Part shown: piece by piece, positions 43,793 through 52,322 of the stretch | How the letters are laid out: every line of letters starts with the position of its first letter | How positions within the stretch are numbered: the first letter of the stretch is position 1 | Source: Streptomyces sp. ML-6 | GTDB lineage: Bacteria > Actinomycetota > Actinomycetes > Streptomycetales > Streptomycetaceae | Assembly: GCF_030116705.1 (NCBI RefSeq) | Contig: NZ_JAOTIK010000001.1 | Location: 2,437,001-2,501,000 of the forward strand | Reading direction: 5' to 3' | Length of the DNA stretch: 64,000 nt | Made by a program: the position numbers and the translations under genes | Notes under the pieces: model-generated | Told to the model about the DNA's origin: nothing | What the model saw: only the letters and a program-made list of their open reading frames with translations | Database searches by the model: none

Positions 43793-45406
43793 CTATTCCG
43801 GTTCCGCGTCGGCCGGGACCTCGCCGCCCAGTGCTTCGGCGATCGCCGCGAACTCGCTGAGAGCCGCCTGGAGGTCCTGGACGATCTCGGCGGCGATCAC
43901 CTCGGGGGGCAGGAGACTGTCCGCATCCTCAAGGGCCGGGTCCTTCATCCAGGTGAGGTCGAGGTTGACCTTGTCGCGCTTGACCAGTTCCTCGTACGTG
44001 TACGCCTTGAAGCGGCCGCCGTCCTCGGCGGAGGTGTCCACACGGTCGGCGGGCTTCTCGCCGTACGCCTGGACGAACTCCTCCAGGTCCGCCCGGGTCA
44101 GCGGGCGCTGCTTGAGGGTGAAGTGCTTGGCCGTGCGGAGGTCGTAGACCCAGACCTTGGTGGTGTGCGGCTTGCCGTCCGCGCGTGGGGTCTTCTTGTC
44201 GAAGAAGAGGACGTTGGCCTTCACGCCGCCCGCGTAGAAGATGCCGGTGGGCAGGCGCAGGATCGTGTGCAGGTCGAACTCGTCGAGCAGGCGTCGGCGG
44301 ATCTTCTCGCCCGCGCCGCCCTCGAAGAGGACGTTGTCGGGGAGGACGACGGCAGCGCGACCGTCGATGGCTGTCAGCGACATGATGTGCTGGAGGAAGT
44401 TGAGCTGCTTGTTGGTGGTGGTGGCGCGGAAGTCGTCGCGGTCGTAGGAGATGTCCTCCTTTTCCGCCTTGCCTTCCGAGCCGATCACGGTGATCGCGGA
44501 CTTCTTGCCGAAGGGCGGGTTGGCGAGGACGAGTGACGCGTGCTTGCCGCTCGGCTTTGTGGCGAGCGCGTCGCCGACGTCGATCAGGCTCTTGCCCTCG
44601 CTGCTGCCAATGCCGTGGAGCAGGAGGTTCATCGCGGCGAGGCGGGCGGTGCCGGGGACGAGTTCGTTGCCCCAGATCTTGCCGTCACCGAGGGCGAGGC
44701 GCTGCTCGCGGGTGAGGTCCTTCATGTGGTGCTTGCGGATGTAGGAGTGCGCGGCGATGAGGAAGCCGCCGGTTCCGCAGGCGGGGTCGGTGATGGTGTC
44801 CTCGGGGCGGGGACGCATCACCTCGACGATCGCGTCGATGAGCGGGCGAGGCGTGAAGTACTGGCCGGCTCCGGTCTTGGTGTCCTCCGCGCCCTTGGCG
44901 AGCAATCCCTCGTAGGCGTCGCCCTTGAGGTCCGCGTCTCCGACAGTCCAGTCCTGCTTGCCGATGAGGTCGACGACGAGCTTTTCGAGCAGGGCGGGCT
45001 CGGTGATCCGGTTCTGGGCCTTGGCGAAGATGGTGCCGAGGGTGGTGCCGGGGCGGGTGCCGAGGGCGTCGAGGACGTTGCGGTAGTGGAGTTCGAGCGC
45101 CTGGCCCTTCTTGCTGGCGAGGGACTTCCAGTCGTACGCCTTCGGCACGATCTCGGCGGCGTCCGCCTCGGAGAAGGGGTCGTCGTTGATCTCGTCGACC
45201 ATCTTGAGGAAGAGGAGGTACGAGAGCTGCTCGACGTACTCGATGGTGGAGAGGCCGTTGTCGCGGAGGACGTTGCAGTAGTTCCAGAGCTTGGCGACCA
45301 GGGTGTTGGTCTGGGCGGCCGCCTGCGGGGCGAGCACGATGTTGTCTTCGACGGGGGCGGGGCGGGGGCCCTGGTCGGGGGTGGCGGTGGACGCGGGCGC
45401 GGTCAC
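43793..45406 (-). CDS. hsdM: Type I restriction-modification DNA methyltransferase subunit
   Basis: 537 aa from GTG 45406, overlapping the hsdS stop by GTGA. Helical N-terminal domain (NTLVAKLWNYCNVLRDNGLS), then TGAGQYFTPRPLIDAIVEVM, SAM-binding DPACGTGGFLIAAHSY and the catalytic NPPF motif in LANPPFGKK. These are the N6-adenine methyltransferase motifs of HsdM. It methylates adenine in the site chosen by HsdS and protects the host DNA. The order on the transcript is R, S, M. Confidence 0.96.
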   Translation of the reverse strand: MTAPASTATPDQGPRPAPVEDNIVLAPQAAAQTNTLVAKLWNYCNVLRDNGLSTIEYVEQLSYLLFLKMVDEINDDPFSEADAAEIVPKAYDWKSLASKKGQALELHYRNVLDALGTRPGTTLGTIFAKAQNRITEPALLEKLVVDLIGKQDWTVGDADLKGDAYEGLLAKGAEDTKTGAGQYFTPRPLIDAIVEVMRPRPEDTITDPACGTGGFLIAAHSYIRKHHMKDLTREQRLALGDGKIWGNELVPGTARLAAMNLLLHGIGSSEGKSLIDVGDALATKPSGKHASLVLANPPFGKKSAITVIGSEGKAEKEDISYDRDDFRATTTNKQLNFLQHIMSLTAIDGRAAVVLPDNVLFEGGAGEKIRRRLLDEFDLHTILRLPTGIFYAGGVKANVLFFDKKTPRADGKPHTTKVWVYDLRTAKHFTLKQRPLTRADLEEFVQAYGEKPADRVDTSAEDGGRFKAYTYEELVKRDKVNLDLTWMKDPALEDADSLLPPEVIAAEIVQDLQAALSEFAAIAEALGGEVPADAEPE

Positions 45407-46968
45407 AGGTCGAACTCCTGCTGTACGGCGTGGGTGGGGGCGGGGGTGGGTTCCGGCGCGGGCGCGGTTGTGGCGGGGGCCTTTGCCTTGCGGGGCGCAG
45501 CGGGGGTGCGGCGGGTGCGCTTCGCCTTGGGCTGGGCGGCGCGGTCGGCCTGGATGCGGGCGAGGAGAGCGGTGGCGGGTTCGTCGGTGGGGTCTTGGGG
45601 AAGAAGCCCGCCATCGAAGGCACGGGCCAGGATGGCTTGCCGGAGGTGCCCCGCCCGCGTCAACGATTGAGACACCACTGTCCCCGCCCGTGCCACCGAA
45701 TCCCTCCACTCCGCCACACTCTTCACAATCCGAACTTGTTCGTCAGGTGGCGGGAGTGGGATCGGAAACGAGGACAGCTTCGTCCCGTTCACGTTGGCCT
45801 GACCAACTTGCTGTGAGACCACTGAGTTGATGTACCGACGCCCCTCAACGCTGTTAATACACAGAGCGACCCAATCCGGATCAACTCCTGGCCAGGGACG
45901 ACATCGAATTAGATAAGAGGCAAAAGTAGCCTGCCCACTGACGGGGCGATAGACCGCAGCTTTCCCGACAAGCTCTGCACTGTTGGTGCGATTGAACAGG
46001 ATGTCCCCAGATTTCAGCGCAAGCCTTTTGACATCATCGTGACCCCCTGGAAGATACTTCAGATTCGTCCAGTCGATTTGACCATCCTGAATGTTACCCA
46101 TACGCAAAACGGGGACGTCGTCGGCAGATGTTTCGAGGTGCGCTTTAGCAGAAGTCCCGTATTCAATAAGCGAGCACAACCTACCCAAGGGTTGAACTGA
46201 CCAATGGGCAGGTGGTGAAACTTGTCCGCTCAACGGATGGAACGTAATACTCTTACGCTTGCTCCCGAGTGGCGCCGCCCTGGACAGCGCCGCTAGATTT
46301 TCGAGTAGGAAGTCAACCGACTCACAAGAATCTTCGGGACTCACCAAACTCCCGCTTTGCGCCTGCTCGACCACAGAGCGCAACAGCGTTCGCGAACGCA
46401 CTTGGATTTTGCGCATCAGTTCGAAAGAAGCGTCCAGCCGAGAAATGTGACCTTCGAGGGCTTCTACGATGCGACGCTGCTCCGCGGCGGGTGGAACTGG
46501 CAGCCTTAGCGAAGCCAAGTAATCACGCGGAACGCGCCTCAACCCAACAGCTCCAGACATGCTTCGCTCTGCGTCACGCCGGATCGAGGTCTGCAGCAGA
46601 AAATGAGCAATATACGATGAGGAAACTCCTCGCCGAGGTCGCAATACGTGAAACTCCGTACTGCCTACACCCAAACCATTTCTCAACCCGCGTGCTACTG
46701 CGATTTTCCCATTCTCCATGCACGGCGTAACCTTGGCGAAGAGGACATCACCTTCCTGGAATCGGGTCAGAGATTTATTTTTCACATCTCCGTAGAACTT
46801 TGATTGATCTGGAGATAGGCGACCCGTTCCGGCTTCTACGGAAGCCATCGGAACGTAAGAGATCTCAGTGTTTTCGTCAGGCGAAGATTCAGGGTGCCTG
46901 GGATTTACTTGGCATAGATCTTCGATAGAGGCCCACGCCCACCCCGCCGGAAGTTCCTTCTCGCTCAA
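45403..46968 (-). CDS. hsdS: Type I restriction-modification specificity subunit
   Basis: 521 aa from ATG 46968, overlapping hsdR by 4 bp. It has two target-recognition domains, about residues 1-165 (starting LPAGWAWASIEDLC) and 235-420, separated and followed by conserved helices (PPAAEQRRIVEALEGHI and PPPDEQVRIVKSVAEW). The C-terminal 60 residues are a disordered K/A/P-rich tail. Between about 45,700 and 46,960 the DNA is clearly poorer in G+C than its neighbours and uses many A/T-ending codons, a sign of recombination of specificity domains from another source. It decides the DNA sequence recognised by the complex. Confidence 0.95.
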   Translation of the reverse strand: MSEKELPAGWAWASIEDLCQVNPRHPESSPDENTEISYVPMASVEAGTGRLSPDQSKFYGDVKNKSLTRFQEGDVLFAKVTPCMENGKIAVARGLRNGLGVGSTEFHVLRPRRGVSSSYIAHFLLQTSIRRDAERSMSGAVGLRRVPRDYLASLRLPVPPAAEQRRIVEALEGHISRLDASFELMRKIQVRSRTLLRSVVEQAQSGSLVSPEDSCESVDFLLENLAALSRAAPLGSKRKSITFHPLSGQVSPPAHWSVQPLGRLCSLIEYGTSAKAHLETSADDVPVLRMGNIQDGQIDWTNLKYLPGGHDDVKRLALKSGDILFNRTNSAELVGKAAVYRPVSGQATFASYLIRCRPWPGVDPDWVALCINSVEGRRYINSVVSQQVGQANVNGTKLSSFPIPLPPPDEQVRIVKSVAEWRDSVARAGTVVSQSLTRAGHLRQAILARAFDGGLLPQDPTDEPATALLARIQADRAAQPKAKRTRRTPAAPRKAKAPATTAPAPEPTPAPTHAVQQEFDL

Positions 46969-49900
46969 GCCAGTTCCCGATTCAGCTCAGTCAACAGATC
47001 CAGCGCCGGCTCTTTCCCGCCGAACGCCATCATGAAGCCGCGCCCCTTGCCGCGCTCCGTGAACGGCTCGTGGGCAAGCTCCGCCGGCTCTATGCCGACA
47101 TCGCTGGCGACGACGTCCCGGATCTTCTCCAGCCACCACAGCTGCTCGTCCGTGAATACGACGCCCGCCTGTCGCTGCCGCAGCAGCCAGCCCTCGAAAC
47201 GCTCCTCGACCACCGTACGGTACGGGCGGAGCTCACTGTCCGCGCCCAGCTCGTAACGGATCAGGCTGATCAGATCCGGGATGCCCGCCTCGCGGCCCGG
47301 GCGGGCCACCGCCTGGTTCAGGTCCTCGTGGAAGCCCCAGAGAACGTTGGGCGTCCAGGCCCGCCTGGAGGCCCGGATCGTCGCCGCGAGTTCCTTGAGG
47401 GCGTCCCGGGCCTCGGCCGGGGAGACCGGGTTTCCGCTGCCCAGGGCGAGCCGGATCGCCGCGTTGCGGTCGCGCTGCTTCTTCAGCAGGTCGCCCCACT
47501 CGTCCAGGTTCTCGCGGGCGCGCTTCTCGCGCGGGACCTCTTCGACCTCCGTCACGGTGACGGCCGTCGTCTCGTCGTACGTCAGGTCCTTGTCCCGGCG
47601 GATCTCCAGGATCTGGCGGCGCAGCTCCGGGTTGCCGGTGAGAACGGCCACGGCGTCCTGCACCAGCCTGCGGGCCGCTTCCGCACCGCCCTGCCGCCTC
47701 GCCGTGTCCTGGGCGTCGACGTCCACCGCGTCGACGATTCCGCGGGCGATCTCGGAGAGGGTCGTGCCGCCCGCCGTGTTGGCCAGGAGGTCCCGCTCCT
47801 CCGGCTTGAGCTGCTGGCTCAGTCGCGACAGACGCCGCTGGAGGATCTCCGCCTCCTCCGCGCTGATCGACCTCGATCCCGTCTTGTCGAGCAGCTTGGC
47901 CAGCGAGACCTGCTTGCCCGTCGCCGGGATCATGGGCCGCGCGTCCACCAGCGGGGAGGTGGTGACGCCCGCCGCGTCGATCAGGACGAAGCGGTCCTTC
48001 GTGACGTCGTCGTCGGCGTCCGGGGTGACCTCGCGCAGCTCGGTGGCGTCGATGGTGCGTGCCCCGCGTCCCTTCATCTGCTCGAAGAGGACCGCGCTGC
48101 GTACCGACCGCAGGAAGATCACGCACTCCAGGGCCCGTACGTCCGTGCCCGTGGCGATCATGTCGACCGTGACGGCCACCCGCATCCGGGGTGAGTTGCG
48201 GAGATCGTTGATCAGGTCGTCGGGGTTGTCGCCGTTCTGACGGCTCTTGTACGTGATCTTCTTTGCGAAGTCGTCGCCGCGCCCGAACACCTCCTTGACC
48301 TGCTTGAGCACGTCCTCGGCGTGGTCTTCGCCGACCGCGAAGACAAGGGTCTTGGGGAGTTCCTTGCGGCCCGGGAACCAGCGCTGCCAGTTGTTCTTGT
48401 AGGTCGTGAGCACCGCGCGGATCTCATCGACGGTGATCACCGACCGGCCGATCTGGTTGGTGGTGTAGGTGAGGTCGTCGTCGAGTTCCACGTACCGCTG
48501 GGCCCTGGTCTTGCGGTCCTTGATCCGGACCGTCGTCCCGGCCTCGATCTTCGCGCCGCCCTGCTCGCGCAGGTCGGTGTTGACGCGGACGATGTCGAAG
48601 TCGACGTTGACGCCGTCGGCGACGGCCTGCTCGTAGGTGTACTCGGAGACCGTGTTCTGGTCGAAAAAGCCCCGGGTCTGCGCGGTCGGGGTCGCGGTGA
48701 GGCCGACGAGGTGGGCGTCGAAGTAGTCCAGGACGCCTCGCCACAGTCCGTAGATGGAGCGGTGGCACTCGTCCACGACGATCAGGTCGAAGGACTCCGG
48801 AGGCACGTCCGGCTGGTACTCGACCTCGATGGGGCGGTCGGTGGCGTAGTTCATCTCGGGGTCGTCACCCGCGCTGTCGGCGGAAGCCGTGCCCGTCTGC
48901 TGCTGTCCGGCGTCCGTCGCGTCGTCGCGGGCGTCGTCGTCCGTCAGCTGCTCGCCCTTGAGCAGGGCGTACATTTTCTGGATCGTGCAGATCACGACGG
49001 ACGAGGTGTCCTGGAGTCCGGCCGCGCCCAACCGGTCGACGTTGTAGAGGTCGGCGAACTTCCTGCCGTCGTCGGGAGTGGTGTAGTTGCGGAACTCCGA
49101 CAACGCCTGACGACCGAGGTTGTTGCGGTCGACGAGGAAGAGGACACGGCGGGCCCCCGCGTGGCGAAGCAGTCGGTAGGTCTCGGTGACAGCCGTGAAG
49201 GTCTTGCCCGCGCCGGTCGCCATGTGGATCAGGGCGCGGGGCCTGTCCTGGGCGAGGGACTGCTCCAGGCCGCTGATCGCATCGATCTGCGCGAGGCGCA
49301 GACCGTACGGCTCCAGCTTCGGCATGCGCCGCAGACCGACCCGGAAGGTCGGAGCCCGGCGGTCCTCCGCGCGCTCCATCCAAGCGGCGACGGTCTCGGG
49401 ACGGTGGAAGGAGAACACCTCGCGGGACCGGGGCTCGGGGTCCAGGCGATTGACGAAGTAGGTCTCGGTTCCGGTGGTGGCGTAGCGGAAGGCGAAGGGC
49501 TCGGACTCCCGCCAGACGGCCAGACTGTGCTCCTTCAGCACACCCTTGGCATAGCGCTCGTTCTGGGAGAGGGCGCTGGAGAGGTGGTCCCCCTCGCGCT
49601 TGGCCTCGATGACGCCGACGATCCGGCCGTCGACATACAACACGTAGTCCGCGCGTCCGGTCGCGAGGGTGAACTCCCGTACCGCGACGCCCTGTCCGGC
49701 GATCGGGTTCAGGTCGGCGCGGTCCTGGACGAGCCAGCCGGCCTCGGCGAGCATGACATCGATCTTCTGCCGGGCCTGGACCTCGTTCAGAGGGGCCGGG
49801 CGCTGGGCACGGTGCACGATGGCGTCACGGGCGGCGGCGTTCACCCGGCGCGGCTGCTTGCGGTCGGTCTCGTACTGGGCCTGCTGCGCGGATCGCAGGC

Positions 49901-50579
49901 TGACGATCTCGGCCTCCATGTCCACGAGCCGGGTGGCCAACGCTGCCTTGGCCTGCTGAGCACTGACCATCAGGGCTTCGGCCTCGGCGCGGGCCCGGCT
50001 CTCGGCCGCGAGGCGGTCGGTGGACTCGCTCAGCTTGACCCGGGACTGGGCCAGTGCGTCGCGGTACCCGTCGAGCGCCCGGCGCAGTTCGGCGACCTCC
50101 GCCGGGTCCGTGAGTACGGGCATGGCAGGCGGAACGAAGGCCGTGACCGTGCGCTTGCCGGTCAGGGCGCGGTGGTAGAAGACTCCGAGCTCGTAGCAGA
50201 GGCGGACGGCCTCGAGGGCGCGGGTGGTGTCGAAGAGGTGGGCGTGCGCGGCCTCGTTGCGGTCGCGGCGGAGCCGGTCGAAGGCGTCGCGCACGGCGGG
50301 GGTGAGTGCGCCGATGTCGGTGAGGGCCCGCAGCCGGTCGATCTGCCGGGTGCCCGCGACACGGATGCCCGTACGCGTGACGAGATCCTCGGCCAGCACC
50401 TCTCCGAACTGGCCCGCCTGGACCTGGGCGGCGTTCGGATTGCTGAAGACGTTGAGTTCGGCCTGGGCGCCGTACAGGGCGAGGAGCGGCTGATGCTGAT
50501 ACAACACCCCGAAGTTCGGTGATGCCTTGGCCAGGTCCCGAAGCCGGTCGTCCACGCTGTTCCCACCCCACCGGTACAT
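46965..50579 (-). CDS. hsdR: Type I restriction endonuclease subunit
   Basis: About 1204 aa from ATG 50579 (MYRWGGNSVDDRLRDL); ATG 50645 would add 22 residues. The N-terminal part (1-180) is a DUF4145-like helical domain, followed by a coiled coil. The PD-(D/E)xK nuclease shows GRADYVLYVDGRIVGVIEAK. The SF2 translocase has HMATGAGKTFTAVTE (Walker A), VVDECHRSIYG (Walker B) and later motifs around MIATGTDVRALECVIF. It cuts unmodified DNA after ATP-driven translocation. It is the first gene of the array and possibly carries the promoter; a -10-like TAGACT lies near 50,600. Confidence 0.95.
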   Translation of the reverse strand: MYRWGGNSVDDRLRDLAKASPNFGVLYQHQPLLALYGAQAELNVFSNPNAAQVQAGQFGEVLAEDLVTRTGIRVAGTRQIDRLRALTDIGALTPAVRDAFDRLRRDRNEAAHAHLFDTTRALEAVRLCYELGVFYHRALTGKRTVTAFVPPAMPVLTDPAEVAELRRALDGYRDALAQSRVKLSESTDRLAAESRARAEAEALMVSAQQAKAALATRLVDMEAEIVSLRSAQQAQYETDRKQPRRVNAAARDAIVHRAQRPAPLNEVQARQKIDVMLAEAGWLVQDRADLNPIAGQGVAVREFTLATGRADYVLYVDGRIVGVIEAKREGDHLSSALSQNERYAKGVLKEHSLAVWRESEPFAFRYATTGTETYFVNRLDPEPRSREVFSFHRPETVAAWMERAEDRRAPTFRVGLRRMPKLEPYGLRLAQIDAISGLEQSLAQDRPRALIHMATGAGKTFTAVTETYRLLRHAGARRVLFLVDRNNLGRQALSEFRNYTTPDDGRKFADLYNVDRLGAAGLQDTSSVVICTIQKMYALLKGEQLTDDDARDDATDAGQQQTGTASADSAGDDPEMNYATDRPIEVEYQPDVPPESFDLIVVDECHRSIYGLWRGVLDYFDAHLVGLTATPTAQTRGFFDQNTVSEYTYEQAVADGVNVDFDIVRVNTDLREQGGAKIEAGTTVRIKDRKTRAQRYVELDDDLTYTTNQIGRSVITVDEIRAVLTTYKNNWQRWFPGRKELPKTLVFAVGEDHAEDVLKQVKEVFGRGDDFAKKITYKSRQNGDNPDDLINDLRNSPRMRVAVTVDMIATGTDVRALECVIFLRSVRSAVLFEQMKGRGARTIDATELREVTPDADDDVTKDRFVLIDAAGVTTSPLVDARPMIPATGKQVSLAKLLDKTGSRSISAEEAEILQRRLSRLSQQLKPEERDLLANTAGGTTLSEIARGIVDAVDVDAQDTARRQGGAEAARRLVQDAVAVLTGNPELRRQILEIRRDKDLTYDETTAVTVTEVEEVPREKRARENLDEWGDLLKKQRDRNAAIRLALGSGNPVSPAEARDALKELAATIRASRRAWTPNVLWGFHEDLNQAVARPGREAGIPDLISLIRYELGADSELRPYRTVVEERFEGWLLRQRQAGVVFTDEQLWWLEKIRDVVASDVGIEPAELAHEPFTERGKGRGFMMAFGGKEPALDLLTELNRELA

Positions 50580-50743
50580 ATCGTCAAGATGATCGAGTCT
50601 ACAAAGTGCAGGAAGAACGGGCCTGGTGTTTGCCAGGTTCTTCATACCGGCGAGGGCCGGTATCGCGGCGGACATCACTTCGGGTCCGGCGCCTCGGATC
50701 GGCTCCGCGGAGGCCTGACGACGAACGGCTCCCCGTAGCCTGA

Positions 50744-50864
50744 CCGATGCCCTTGATCAGCCCGGCGTCGAGGTAGCGGCGGAGGCCCCGGATGGTGGCG
50801 GGCAGGATCGTCGCGCAGCCCTGACGTATGTGATGCGCTCCAGCACACCTTCGAGGACGGCCAT
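50744..50864 (-). pseudogene. Decayed recD2 fragment
   Basis: From ATG 50864 the minus strand reads MAVLEGVLERITYV, the same as the N-terminus of the intact recD2 at 37.9 kb. After a deletion of about 65 codons and a frame change it resumes as ATILPATIRGLRRYLDAGLIKGIG, matching the intact TILPATVQGIRRYLGSGLIKGIG. Nothing further of the gene remains. This is a remnant of a duplicated or acquired recD2. Confidence 0.9.
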
Positions 50865-50880
50865 GTCGGGTGTGGAGGTC

Positions 50881-51062
50881 CCGCCGCACGACATCACGCC
50901 GAAGGTGCTGACCGAGACACTCCGGGCGATGAAGCGGGACGGCCCCGTCATCCGTACCCTCCGTTGGGCCGCTCATTGCTCGCACCGATGGCCGCCTGCT
51001 GCGCGTGGGCAGCGGAGCGTCTGCCGGAGCTGATGGACTCGCGGAAGGCGTACGAGAACCTC
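50881..51062 (+). pseudogene. Decayed HxlR-type regulator fragment
   Basis: PPHDITPKVLTETLRAMKRDG resembles the recognition helix and wing of HxlR-family winged-helix regulators (usual form: S.K.LTETLR.LE.DG). A second piece in another frame, from 50964, reads LGRSLLAPMAACCAWAAERL and then PELMDSRKAYEN, matching the C-terminal helix of the family. The wing between them and the N-terminus are lost. Confidence 0.75.
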
Positions 51063-51127
51063 GTCCCCGGGCCGACGGCCGATGAGGGCGGGGCGTTCGC
51101 TCCCGGCCGGCTCGCTGCCGGTGGGGG

Positions 51128-51321
51128 AGCACCTCGTCCGGCGCCGTGGCGACATCGTGGCCCGCGACCTGGGCCCGCCCGCCGTCGGCGGCGATGAGCA
51201 TGGACAGGATCTGCACAGTGGTGGACTTGCCGGCGCCGTTCGGCCCGAGCAGGGCGAACACGGTGCCGGAGGGGATCCGCAGATCGATGCCGATGCCTCC
51301 GGCAGCGGAGCCCCCGGACAT
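51128..51321 (-). pseudogene. Decayed daunorubicin-type (DrrA-like) ABC ATPase fragment
   Basis: The minus strand from 51321 reads GIGIDLRIPSGTVFALLGPN, continuing through the Walker A GPNGAGKSTTVQILSMLIAADGG and AQVAGHDVATAPDEV. These are about 60 residues from the N-terminal part of a DrrA-type drug-export ATPase. The rest, including Walker B and the signature, is absent. Confidence 0.85.
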
Positions 51322-51328
51322 ACGAAAC

Positions 51329-51355
51329 GGGGCCCGGTCGAATCGACCGGACCCC
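51329..51355 (-). terminator. Hairpin terminator after the sugar-catabolic operon
   Basis: CCGGTCGA pairs perfectly with TCGACCGG and, across one mismatch, four G:C pairs extend the stem. On the minus strand the stem is followed by GTTTCGTAT, a T-rich tail. It lies about 140 bp beyond the stop of the isomerase gene and should end the leftward operon that starts at 54740. Confidence 0.75.
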
Positions 51356-51494
51356 CCTCGCTTTCCCCCTCCGTCAGGGCTTCCCGATCCCCCAGATCCC
51401 TCCCCGGAAGCACCCGACGCCAGATACGACTCGGCGGGGTGCCGAACGGTTGCACGCCTTGACGATCTCTTTACCCTGGAGGCAAAGGGGCTTG

Positions 51495-52322
51495 TCAGCA
51501 GGCGTGTTCGGCGTATCGGGCGGCCACTTCGGCGAGGACCTCGGCGCCGTCGCGGGCCCAGAGGTCCTCGTTGAAGATCTCCACCTCGATCGGGCCGTCG
51601 AAGCCGGTGGCCTCGACGAGCGAGCGGAAGGACCGGAAGTCCACCGCGCCGTCGCCGAGTTGGCCCCGGCCGAGCAGGACCCCGGCCGGGAGCGGGGTGA
51701 TCCAGTCGGCCAGCTGGAAGGAGTGGATGCGGCCGCCCGCACCCGCGCGGGCGATCTGCGCGGGCGCCTGGTCGTCCCACCAGATGTGGTACGTGTCGAC
51801 GACCACGCCGACCTGTTCGGCCGGGAAGCGCTCCGCGAGGTCCAGGGCCTGGGACAGGGTGGAGACGACGCAGCGGTCCGAGGCGAACATCGGGTGCAGC
51901 GGTTCGATCGCGAGGCGCACGCCGCGTTCGGCCGCGTACGGGGCCAGGTCCGCCAGGGCGTCCGCGACGCGTTCGCGGGCGCCGTTCAGGTCCTTGCTGC
52001 CCGCCGGGAGTCCGCCGGAGACCAGGACCAGGGTGTCCGTGGACAGGGCCGCCGCCTCGTCGATCGCGGCGCGGTTGTCGTCCAGGGCGCGGGCCCGTTC
52101 CGCCGGGTCGAGCGCGGTGAAGAAACCGCCCCGGCAGAGGCTGGTGACGGCGAGGCCGTGGTCGGCGAGGAGGGCGGCGGTGCGCTCGAGGCCGTACTCC
52201 TGGACGGGGCCCCGCCACAGGCCGACCTTGTCGATGCCCGCCTTCGCGCAGCCCTCGGCCAGTTCGGGCAGCGACCACTGCTTGATGGTCTCCTGGTTGA
52301 TGGAGAGACGGCCGTCGCTCAT
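51495..52322 (-). CDS. Sugar phosphate isomerase/epimerase (TIM barrel)
   Basis: 275 aa from ATG 52322, overlapping the DUF993 gene by ATGA. It is an AP-endonuclease-2-like TIM barrel with expected metal-site segments: KVGLWRGPVQEYG, LVLVSGGLPAGSKD, LAIEPLHPMFASDRCVV (Glu/His), VGVVVDTYHIWWD (Asp/His) and IEVEIFNEDLWARDG (final Glu). Such enzymes isomerise or epimerise ketoses or dehydrate keto-sugars. The precise substrate is unknown; it is the third gene of the operon with an oxidoreductase and an aldolase-like protein. Confidence 0.88.
   Translation of the reverse strand: MSDGRLSINQETIKQWSLPELAEGCAKAGIDKVGLWRGPVQEYGLERTAALLADHGLAVTSLCRGGFFTALDPAERARALDDNRAAIDEAAALSTDTLVLVSGGLPAGSKDLNGARERVADALADLAPYAAERGVRLAIEPLHPMFASDRCVVSTLSQALDLAERFPAEQVGVVVDTYHIWWDDQAPAQIARAGAGGRIHSFQLADWITPLPAGVLLGRGQLGDGAVDFRSFRSLVEATGFDGPIEVEIFNEDLWARDGAEVLAEVAARYAEHAC

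Noticed and set aside
50599..52278. Long minus-strand frame across the fragment graveyard
   Set aside because: It stitches together remnants of recD2 and an ABC ATPase with the antisense of the isomerase gene; not one gene.
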